64,000 nucleotides of DNA from the NCBI GenBank assembly GCA_018806985.1, contig JADANN010000108.1, positions 1,054,001 through 1,118,000 of the forward strand, given 5' to 3'. Each line of letters opens with the position of its first letter. Within the stretch, counting starts at the first letter, position 1. Positions 42,051 to 54,035 of the stretch are shown in pieces. The stretch comes from Angiostrongylus vasorum (taxonomy: Eukaryota > Nematoda > Chromadorea > Rhabditida > Metastrongylidae). A program made the position numbers and the translations under genes. Under the pieces are notes generated by a model. It made no database searches, was not told where the DNA came from, and saw only the letters and a list, made by a program, of their open reading frames with translations.

Positions 42051-43495
42051 CTATTTATATTCTTTTTTGCGTTGACATCTCTATACTGAGTAAAACACTG
42101 GCTCGAAAGGAATTACCCCCCACTCCAGTACCATTTGCCTCCAATCACCATCTAGAATTCACCATCAACCATTTCTGCTCATTTCTTTTTGCGCTACCGC
42201 TTGCTCCTTACTTGTCCTAGTTGTTTGATAAAAAAATTTCCTCATAGTACTTCATCAGTCTACTACAGAAAGTACCCTATTATTTCCAAGCGTTCTGTGA
42301 CTTCTTACTCCATATGTTATCTCTCCTTAGTTGGTTCCGTTATCATGTTACAGATTGCATTGTTTCTGTATCGTTTAATTACCCAAGTTCGACGTACGGA
42401 GTAGTACAGCGTACCTATCCCCCATGAACCACTGCTGCACTCGATGAGCTCTCATGGATTATTCCCACTGTTATTTGTTTCAAGAAAAAGAAACCACAGG
42501 TTCTTATTAACTGCAGAAACAATTTAAAGAGTAATTGCAAAAGTCGACCAGATGAGAATCAGAACAGTAGAGGAAAGAAAAAAAGAAAGACAAAAAAATT
42601 CTTTATTCTACATGATTATGAATTAAGAACAAAACCGAACAAGTGACTGGTGAAATATCAACAAAACCGGGCAGGAGTACCAAGAAAATTGTCATTGCTA
42701 TCATCGGACTATTAACACGAGAAACAAATGCGCACCCGTAGATGCCTCACAGAATGTTGATATTCGAGTGAAACTCGAATAAATTTATCACAGAACGAAT
42801 CTAAGTGAATAGCGCGTTCTCAAGTTAAGGCGTTTATGATAGAAAACATTACATAAAATACGTCATCGAAACCACACCTATTTCTGATCTTAAGTCAAAG
42901 GGATAGTGCGATGCTGTTAAGGCAAACCCGTGACTGGATTTTCTCTGTACATTATCGGTACTAATTATTACAGAAGTCTCTAATTTGGCTAATGAGATAT
43001 AGTCCTGTGTCTGGATCTCTGAGATCAGTCAGCCCTAAATAGGAGTTTAGACGGCTGTCTAAGATCAGATTACACCGACATAGCCACGAGCAGGATAGAT
43101 ATCGACAACCCCGACCTGTTATACATACATGGAATGTAAGGTCGCATGAAATACTTGTAATCGATTAAGTTGTGGAATCAATAGGACATGCCTGTTCAGA
43201 ATTTGTGATATGTTCGATGGCGTCTGGCAGTATCAAAGATCTGTACTGATTGTTCTAGGCTCTATTTATATAAAATAGGATATTGGACGTTTATATCGGT
43301 TTGATAAGAAGTCCGAAAACGACGCAAAGTGAGATCCATATTGATAACGATGAGCTTGAGCAAGGCTCATCAAGATCAGGGTCTCCTGAAAAAAGGCAAA
43401 TACGGTTAACACGGACTTTTAGAAAGTTAACACATATTTTTTAAACATACGATATCTACGTATATTGTCATATTATTATACGTCAAACATACTAA
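42051..43495. other. LMLN 3' flank
   Basis: No repeat family is recognised. A minus-strand AATAAA at about 42602-42607 (TTTATT on the plus strand) lies about 0.9 kb after the LMLN stop and is a possible polyadenylation signal. Confidence 0.35.
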
Positions 43496-44270
43496 TCAAT
43501 AGTTACCAATGTAAAATCTCGTCTTTTCATGCGTTTTACACTGTGAACAGAGTTCACCACAAGCCGGACACACTATCACACCTTCGCGAAGCCAACCGTC
43601 GGTGATCTGAATATGTCACGAGGAGTTACTTTAACTAGCATTTATCTGGTCAACTATAGTCAATTACAACCACAAGGATGTTGAGATATGAGCAAAACTA
43701 GAAACCTCAGGTAGGTTTCGAACCCTCGACTACGCTTTCAGGTGGTACCTATACTGAACTATGCTTGACATCTCAGAAGAACACTATATTAAAAAAAGAG
43801 CAAGACCTACTTCAGGGCAAACCAAAAAGATTTTCGTTCTCAACGAAGGAATTTGATCCATCTTAAGTCGATTTCTCGTCAATCGGCTTCTTGTTGTTTC
43901 TTTAATCGCACACAACGTGATCAATCAAATAATTAATGGTAACCAATTAAGGACAACCATAAACCGAATGGAAAACGGATTTTGCGAATGCGTATTAGCT
44001 TCTTTACTTAGCCTCATAGTATAAATTTCACTCATTTCTTCAGCTATTCATCATATCTAATCGTAGGAACGTGTGAATTGTGATCCACGAACAAGTGTAA
44101 ACAGAAAGAGAAGCGAAAGACTAGAAACTCACAGTCAAAATGAGGAGTTCATTAGCCAAAAACTTCGAAAACAATACCTTTTTAATATGTACGTGTTGAC
44201 CAGCGTAGTAGCATGGATAGAGAGATGAATTATGAACGGCGATGAAGAGCGTGCCGTTCCGACAAGAGTG
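43496..44270 (-). CDS. LMLN: LMLN C-terminal Cys-rich exons
   Basis: Exon 44270-44178 encodes [20 protein letters not shown], then AGQHVHIKK. Exon 43606-43496 encodes [20 protein letters not shown], then a short basic tail and TGA. These match the C-terminal Cys-rich domain of LMLN. I see no GPI signal or transmembrane segment after it, unless the gene splices on from the GTAACT three codons before the stop. Confidence 0.85.
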
Positions 44271-47200
44271 CTGGAAAGTTTCCATAATAGCCCAGTTGAA
44301 CAACACAGGTGTAGTTATTGATAAAAAAGTCAGTACTGATATTACCAGTACTAACACTGATGATTACCATCGTACTGTTATTGGTATTACTAATAGTACT
44401 GTCATCTGTTATTGTTGAGAGGACGTGTTCCTAGCTTCGGGTGGAAGTGTCTTGAATAGTGAGCTGAGGTGAGCTTTAGGTGTCACTGTTTCCGATCCAA
44501 CCACGCTTCGGTCTAACCAAGCCCCTAGAAGCTCGGTAAATTGGTATTAAACTTGTCTGGAAAAAAATTCCCTCCTATCCACGAAGACTGGTTGCTTGTG
44601 GTGAAGACCTTGGAAAACTCTAGCAATCCCATCATTCCAGGGAGATTCGGCTGGGCCAGCGTTCGACGGCATTGACAATGCAGAGTAAATTCTCAAATAG
44701 CACCCGAACCCATACACAAAATCAGAAGAACCTCACGGATGACACATACCGAAACAACGAGTCGAATGAAAAAAAGTGATGGAATTCACACAATAACAAC
44801 GTTTTCAGTGAGTGTGTTGATAATATATATGTCAAAGGTCACATTTCAGTGTACATCCCTTCTGAATGTTTTTGTTAAAGGATGAATGCGCCCTTGTTCT
44901 CCGCTTCTTTTTGGAATATAGAAACAATATATACGTAAGCAAACCTAAGAATTCATGAACCAATACGTGCACACAGTAAGTAAATGTCAGTTCATCACAG
45001 CAAAGGCAAGGAATTCGTCCTCTGAATCTTCCCTAGCATAGCAAGGACATAGCTGTTAGTTTGCGTTTAATCCCCATGACTGTTCACCATAAATCCTCAC
45101 GACTAACTGGGTAGGTATTAATCATTGAAAGGGATCACAACAATTAATAAGTATATAACAACAACAGTAACAAAGTATAAAAGCTAAAGAAAGCTCTCGG
45201 CGTTGATCAATTCCTGAGGGATGCACCATGCATTCGACTTCATTAAGCATCGTTTGGAGGTGATTGAATGCATATATGGTCTTTATAACGACTCGCGGTG
45301 GCCTACCGATATATTTAGCCCAGTGCTGTTATCCTCCCAGACAAGTCTGGTACCAATTTGCCGACCCGGAGGGATGGAAGGCTTGTGAGGATTGGGCGCG
45401 GGGATCGATCCCATGTGTACCACAGGAAGCCTCCGACGACTGCGCCACATACGCCAGTAGTAGCAAAGGGTACTAATAAATTTTTGAAGCTAAGAAATCA
45501 AAATCCATTGCGATGAAAACCCAATTAACTATCCTTCCAGATGATTAGAGACTCTATTTCAGGTTTACCGTTTCTTTTCAAGTTTAATGGCCTCAATAAA
45601 ATGAAAAAAAGTGATTAGATGCAATCGCTGCCACCTCATAGCATCCGGCCATGTAGTGCGACAACGACCTCGTTCGGCCACATTTCCGCTCTACCCACGG
45701 TTGTTTGAAATCAAAACATCGCGACGATATTCCATACACCTGTAACAATTGGAAAATTGTCTTATTTATTCTCTGCGCATTCATTTATTCTTGTTATTAT
45801 TCACAACCTTAACGGAGCTACAAGTTCTCCACTGGTTGTTGAGCTGCGACCTACAGCAGAGGTTCATTCTCAAAGCAGGTTTACTCAAGTTGGGAAGGAA
45901 TTGGACTATCAGCTTACGGTAGATCTACACAACGACAATTCAACGCGGTATTCATTACCATCCCCTAGCGGGCCTACTTTCGTATTCCCTAAGGGAAAAG
46001 TGAGTAGTTCCGACGAGGCAGAGGGGACGAATGGAGCTTGTTGTAGCTACTTGGTGATCAACAAGATCATAGGTACGGGAAAGTCAGAACAGTTTTCCAG
46101 CTATAACAAGAAATCTGGTTACCTAAAAATCATGTTTCATACTCAGAAATTTTTTTCTTCACTCCACAATTCACTACATCCGTTTAGAAACCGTGTCGTT
46201 CGAGTGTTTGTTTCATCAAACGTGACTCAATGCAAGCTCACTAATGCAAGCCGAATTTTGGGGAATTTTTCTCATTGATTATAGTTTTCCCACCTCCAAG
46301 ATGTCTTCCCCTTCCCGATTGTTGCCCTCCAGTTCGCATCGCGAATCCCGTCGTATCGTCGTGTTTGGCAATTTCCATTCGAATTCCTAACAAAAGGAAG
46401 GATGTTCTTGTTTCTTTTGCTTGACTTTTTTCTTTTAGTGGTTCTCGTCACCGATTTTCAAGCAGTCTGTTGAGCAGATATCTTAGATTTTTGATTCTTC
46501 TTCATTAATTTTTCCTTCTCATCACAATAGCTCTTTTTATCGAAACACTGAAAAGGAACTGCTGGTGTTCGAACTAGGTAGGCGCTCGCAGCGTTTATAT
46601 CGTGTTCGCCCACTGATTATTACGCCAAACATGCAACCTTTGGAGAATTTCTTCTAGTGATTCTGCAACTTTTAACATTTCTAAATATTTTAACAACCTT
46701 ATGGGTTTGTCACAGGGCCCGTGTGGCGCGGTGGTCGAAGGCGCCCTGCAATACACATGGGATCGATTCCCGCGCCCGTAGTCCACCAAGCTCTTCATCA
46801 CTCCAGGGTCGGCAAATTGCTACCAGACTTGTCTGGGGAGGGTAGCAGCACTGGCTCGATACATCGGTAGGGCCACCGCGCGTCATTGCAAAGGCCAGAT
46901 ATGCATTCAATCACCTCCACCGATGCTTAATAAAGTCGAAAGCACGGCGCATCCCTAAGGGAATGATCAACGCCAAGAGTTTTTATCTTTTTTATCCTTT
47001 ATGGGTTCCCCAACTTTCGTGCCGTATGTTTCGATTTTTTTGTTAAATGGGCTCAAAGTTGTGTAGAAAATGTTACTACATGTTGTCAGTATAACCTCGA
47101 TGTTTTTCATATTCCAGCAATTATTACAAACACCTACTATTTTTACTTGATCGTATACTGTTGCAGGAATTGGACCATAAAAAAACGAACCTGGCTGTAC

Positions 47201-50200
47201 GGACAGAAGTCGGCCAGCTCTACTGAGCCCCCGTAGTGCTTCACGCCTTCCTCTGAAACACCGCTGATTGCAGCGAAATTCCGAAATTGCACCGGTAGCT
47301 CCTGAAAGGAGTCGTTTTCCATTACAACTTCACTTTAAAACAGTGCATGATTATGAAAAGACAAGTAGCAGTAGTAAAAATAACGGCTTTAAGAAATCAT
47401 TTACATAGCTGCTCTCCAGCCGAAGTCGAACTAGTGACTAGATGCTCACCACAGACTCCTAATCAACTCATGCTACGGGAACATTTTCAGGAAATCGCAG
47501 GTAAACCCTAACAAATTACCTTTTTTATATGGCACAAGGTTGCAAAGTGCCAAAGAGTCCCGTTGAGAAGTACATCTAAATATAAAATAAATTTGAATGA
47601 AAAAAAAAACTTGATATAAAGATGCGAATGCCGAGATATGTGCAAAACTCGGTGCCTTAGCTGTGTTTCGAACCTACAAAATCCTGCCAGGGCTCACGTG
47701 CTGGGTTCAATGTCGATTTGTGCTTCCCAGATCATTCCCGTTGACGGGTGATTACTGATAGCACGGACAGGGCAAAAACATGGAAGGGTCTCAGCCAGTG
47801 CGGTGGATAGCCCGTGAGTCCCAGTAAGGGTTACCTCGGGTTCGAAGGTAACCCGAGGTTCTGGCATTACACTTTTCTCAGAATACCACTGGTTGCATTT
47901 CACATCATACCCCCTGCCATGAAAAAAGAATAAGCAGAATAAAAGTGATAAGAAAGTTCACGTTTAGTGAATGCAACCATAACAAATAACACAATAATGA
48001 AAGTTTGGGATTGATGATTCACACGACTTTAAAAATAAGTGCCGGACGATGAAAGGGTAAAACGCTATAACTACAGCTGGTTTATGCTTTGGCAGTTCTA
48101 GAAGGATGGGCGTGATTGCCGTCGATCGTCGGAACAATCGATGACAGTTCAATAGATGACAATACGATATGCACTCAGGTTATTCATTTAAAACAACAAA
48201 AGCAGTATACACCTCATTTTATGCTGGTTAGCTTGATCAATTGTTTTTCTTTGTAGAAAATAAACCCGCATATATGTGGTGTTCTGTTCGTAGCCAACTC
48301 AGCTCTACCTGGTAACGGCCAATGACTTTGTTCCATCATGTTTGATCTCATTGCAAAATGGTGTAGGCAGTTCTTCACTGAAATTACAAATCATTATTCG
48401 TTCCATTTATTCCCACGACCGACTTTCTATTAAACTTGGGATTGATCAAATGATTCTTTATATTCTTCTTTAGCAAGAGGTGTTATTTTATCCCTTATTC
48501 AAGAACAAGCTGATGTTTCGGCGGATTTCGCCTTCCTCAGAGCCGCTTTCATATGAGTCTTCTACTGAGTATGTCACGTTGAGACCAGCCGCACAGAGTT
48601 CACATGGACCATTTATTCATCACTGTTAACTGCATATCAAGGGCGCGTATGGCGCAGTGGTTGGAGGCGCCACTGCAACACACATGTGGAATCGATCCCC
48701 GCACACATGGTCCACCAAGCCTTCCATCCCTCCGGGCTCGGCAAATTGGTACCAGACTTGTCTGGGAGGATAGCAGCACTGGCTCGATACGTCGGTAGGC
48801 CACCGCGAGTCATTGTAAAGGCCAGATATGCATTCAATCACCTCCAACGATACTTAATGAAGTCGAATGCATGGCGCATCCCTCAGGGATTGATCAACGC
48901 CGAGAGCTTTTTAAGCTTTTTAGCTTTAACTGTATATCACTGTTTTACCTTCCTCTATAGCATTCACTTTTTTCCTTACTGCTTACTATGGTTTCTACCT
49001 GCTAGTTTAACTTGAAGCTATTTTATTCCTTACCAAAAAGGCATGAAAATCCATAAAAGCGACATTGAAAAGAAGAAATATGGACCAACTTGTCGACTTT
49101 AGTTTTTATCCATTCACCGCAACTCTTCTTTACGAAATCGCAGCCAAGTTTTCGACCCCAATGCAGCTCTTCAGCTTTTCTGAAGCCATTTTTCGTCGTG
49201 AAACATAGGAGAAAAAAGAAGATATCCACCTTAGATTGAAGATAAATACAACTCAAAAATGGTCAAAAATCGAGGAAAGTAGGGAAAGTTGACTGTGACA
49301 GCTTGACAGCTCAATTTACAGTATCGCGAAAAGTTCTGATAGTCTTGGTAATGATAACCAAACGCTCATTCCTTTTAGAAATCGACAATGTAATGTCTCT
49401 GCTGTATCTATGAACTAAATTCCTATCACATCAATAAATACTTAACCCTTTAGTTCCTCATGCTTTGCACAGTGTTAGTCATGTTAACATTTTTACATAT
49501 TCCATATTTTGACCTACATAAATCAATAACAAGGAAAGCACTGAGTAGCAGTGTCTTCATTGTTCAAGTAATTTTCGAATAACTCACTCGTAGTTGGACC
49601 TGTACCATCCGCTGTCCTCCAGAAGGGCCAGAGTGACGCGCGAATACACTGGATTCTGAGTATGAGTGCCAGTCATGGCTTCGTTCTGAACGTACAGTGT
49701 GTGTAAAGGGAAAGGGAAAAAATTTTAGCCAACAAAACCCTTTAAGCATTGATGTTATTCAGATAACGGACAATCATCACTGATGTCAATCGATTACTAT
49801 TTTTAACTCCATGTTCAATTCCATCTTTGCACCTTTCTCGATCATACTTTTACAAGCTTCGCACATAGCATGAAATCCACAAAATATTCGGATTTTCTGC
49901 TATACACGGAGTTTTTTTAGTAAAATTCTTAGCGAGAGGTTTCCGATCAAACTCAAACGCAGACTTTCCTTCAAAATCCCATAGCTACATTTAATAGGTA
50001 ATGTTATTCGTCGTAAAATTTCTGTACAAAAGAGAATCAAAATGCAATAAGACAGAGATCAATTGTGAATAGAACGCTTGCATGGTCATTTAGGAATTTT
50101 TTGGAACACCCGGCGCAATTCCCATCTGAGTGGTAATTGGGGTCGGGACAAAATTTCTTTCCTTGGAGTTTCGGAAGCCGTGGTAGGATTCTTCCAGACC

Positions 50201-53200
50201 GCCACCATTTACGGACTAATGAGTATGTTGGATGCCTAGGATGGTAAGCATTCCTGGCGCTAGGTCGCTCTTGGCTACAGCGTCTGGAAGGCAATCTTAA
50301 ACTCCAGGTCAGCTGGGGTCATCCTTGTTATTGGAGGTCACCCGCGCCGTACATCCTAGCGCTTTGGGGGAACACCCTCACATACCATAAGGCATTAAAC
50401 TCTTACGGGGTTGTAAAATTATTGACACAGTGCAAGATTACTGAGATAAAAAAACTTAAAGTATACACTTAATAAAAAAAAGCCTAAATCAAGCACACTG
50501 TGAGGTCGGACATCTTGTAATGAATAACCCAATTAAAACATTTTCAAAACTTGTCACATAAAAATGGAGTGCGTACCAAGTGAGAACTGATACCGTTTAA
50601 TCCTAGGCTTGATTATTAGGACAAAAAGAACAAGAATCGCCGTTTTTCACTGGGCCGACCTCGAATACGCGCTTCTCCCAATGTGTGAGCGCCGTGCCGT
50701 CGCCGCCCTGATTTTCCAGTTCGGCTCCCTCCAGTGAGTCGCAGGCGAAATGGCGACGAGCCTCGTCGACAACGCGTGGGGTGACTACCATGTGGACAGG
50801 ATGTACAACCTGAATACACTGGGATGGACCCTTAATAGGCATAAAAGCAATTAATTGTTAATTCAATTAATTAATTGAGCCAATTTCATCGGAGACAATC
50901 TAAAAAAAAATATCGGGAAGAATAGTAGAGGCAAAAATAAGAAACCACGTTGCAGAAATTGACAACATATCTCAACCATATTTCCCTGGAGTCCGGAGGG
51001 CATCCTGGCCAAAGTCTGCCCCAGGTCGTCACCACCACAGGCAATCGCCGCCCTTGTGGATAAGAGGGAGATTTGCCACCATGCGAATAGTTTGATACCA
51101 GGACGGTGGTGGATCCTGGTTTTGGTTTACTCTTAGGCTTCCTGATGGAAACGCCGGACTCCTTCTTAACTTGGGAGACCCTGCCGGAAATGAATCCCTC
51201 CGCTGTACATCGCAGCCCAACACCCAGGAACATCTCTTGCCACGATGAGGCGGTAAACTGTTGGGAGGGTTGGGAGGTAGGAAAGCATGTATGGTAATGA
51301 AATCACCAATTCAGATTTTCATTCGTTTCGACTGGAGCTCCAATGCAACCAGAGACCTCTCTTAATCCCCATAATTCAGCTTTAGTGCGAGAATGTTTAA
51401 TGGCCAAATGGAAATGCCAAGTGCAAAAACTCACGCTGCCGTCTCCTGTCCACCAATCCTGTCGAAGCACCGTGGTGATTGTGTTACGGTCCCAATCGTA
51501 GTAACCCAACTCTTTGTTTAGCGAAGTCGGTTTTCCGTAACGATTCCTGGAAAAAAATTTCTGCTATGAAAAGACTGGTAGGATCAGCTCAAATAACCTG
51601 TAATAATCTTAATCTTTTTATTTACTGCCTATTCTTTTCAATGGCAAGGTATGTTGCGAAACATAACTTCCATGATGCTGAGATATCTGTTCTATCCGGA
51701 GTTTTGCAAAAAATCTCAGCAACACAGAAGTTATATTTCGCAACATACTCTGCCATTAAAAAGAACAGGCAGTGAATAAAAAGGTTAAGATTGTGATTAC
51801 AAAAAGTTAAGATTGTAATTATAACTACAGCCTCAGCTTAACTGGGTTCAGTGCCGATTTGGGCTCCTCAGATCAATCACGTTGACGGGTGATTGCTGAC
51901 GGCAAAAGATCGATAGAACTAGCTGAGAGACAGGCGAAACGAAGGACCCGCATGGTGTAGTGGTGAACGCGTTACTCACCGGAAAAGACAATAGCGCGTT
52001 CGTTCCCCACCATAGGCACCTGCGATCCAGAGTTTTGCAAATATCTCAGCTTCATTGAAGTTATATTTCGCAACATACTCTGCCATTAAAAAAGAATAGG
52101 CAGTAAATAAAAGAGGTTAAGATTGTGATTACAAAAAGTTAAGATTGTAATGATAACTACAGCCTCAGCTAAACCGGGTTCATTGCCGATTTGGGCTCCC
52201 TAGATCAATCCCGCTGACAGGTGCTGCTGATGGCCTGATCGATAGAACTAGCTGACAGACAGGCGAAATGAATGACCAGCATGTTGTGGTGGTGAACGCG
52301 ACTGCCACCGGAAAGGGTAATAGCGCGTTCGTTCCCCACTGCAGGCACCTGCGGTCCAGAGTTTTGCAAATATCTCATCATAGAAGTTATAACATCTAAT
52401 AGTTCACTTTTACACTTTAGTACCAGGGAAAGACTTTCCTGAGATGAGCAGCTAGTGAATATTGCAGATTCGTGGCTTCCAGTCAGGATGAAAAAGTACT
52501 GATGACGATTTTTTGTCTATGAAATGAAGATAATCACCGTTTTGTACGCGGCTTTCCGTGCTCGTCGCGAAAAAACGCATAAAGTCCCACACTAAAGCCA
52601 AGTGCATGCAGAATCTCGTGCTTCACCGTTGACAGCAGGATCTCTCTATCATGTCGATGTGTGGACAGAGCCGACGGGCACAGATTCACATGTCCGGCTA
52701 CTGGTCTGAAAATTTCGCCGTCATCAGGTGGAGGAGAACGGATTTTGTAAGGATAATAAGAGCACAAGTGGATATTCGAAAAGTTCGAATACTTAGGAAC
52801 TTGTGGTTAGAGTCTCTGAAGCCCTTTAAATATCACTCATAAAAAATTCCAAATTTTTTTCACAGGTATTGCTTCTGCCACCTTCATTTGTCACATAACC
52901 ACTCAAGGGATGTGGAGGTAGGTCTCTGTCACGCAACTAAACACTTACATCCACTTTAGGAGAACGAATAACACTACACTTTTCGCATGATGCCTTCTTC
53001 AACAATTTCAAAGAGTAGCCACAGGCGGGTTAAAAATCAAGGCGTGGCATAATTTTGGGTTCCCTTAGAGAATATGTCCCCTTACTTCTTGTGGGCAGCG
53101 CCACCTTAAACATACTCTTTAGTCACTTGTTTACAGATTTATAGCTAAATCAATGTGCATGACATCAATCGCACATACACGAGACCACCAAAGAACACTG

Positions 53201-53983
53201 GACATTATGTGTACACTGAAAAAGCCGACAAATCAAGTGCACGTAACAGAACATACTATCCGTCTACCGAACTTCTCATAACTTTGGGCATTTACATTAT
53301 TGTTTTGGTCTACGTTTAACCCCCTATCCGTCAAGCAGACTTCCAATAGCCCCATGCTTAAAAGTCTGGAGTTTTCTCACATTAGAAAACCCTGCAATTA
53401 ATTCTATTTATGGAGGCGAAAATTAATTTTCTTGTAGCTACTTACTAACTACTTAATAACTTACGTATTACTACTTAATAAAAAGAAAACCTTCTCCGAA
53501 CTCCGCAATAATGGTGAGAAAAAAATGGATAACGTCCATCTATCTTGGAGAAATGCACGCCACTATCAACATGTTGCGTTTATAAAAAAATTAATGGTGT
53601 CGGATTTCTTCCGTACAATGGCTTAATGGTGGACTAACTAATAAACCAGCAACTGTCCTATAATTCGGCAATGAGTCATCTAACAGTTGTTTCTAAGACG
53701 ATGAAAAGCTTGGATAATGCTTCTGTTGATAAGAAACAGTTCACGTATGGACTGGTGCTGCGTCGACCATAATGCATTTTACACTTGGAGTAAACCAAGA
53801 TCCCAGAGTCTCCAACAAGTCACATTCAAACCGCTATGTATTAGCGTTCTTTAGTTCATGACAATATGGATAGCACTCTGTCAAGCACAGCTTCCTGTTG
53901 ACAGTGAGCGGCGTAAGCAAGTGTATCCACACTATCGCATCGCTTCGTCGAAATCGCCGTCACATAAAGCACGAAATCTGCGT

Positions 53984-54035
<52 letters not shown>

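Noticed and set aside
46713..46800. tRNA gene at a family A head
   Set aside because: The head recurs about 16 times with the same 200-base body, and the anticodon arm does not fold.
51640..52395. CRISPR-like array
   Set aside because: The units are about 330 bases and diverged, in a nematode intron. They are a dispersed tRNA-like repeat in tandem.
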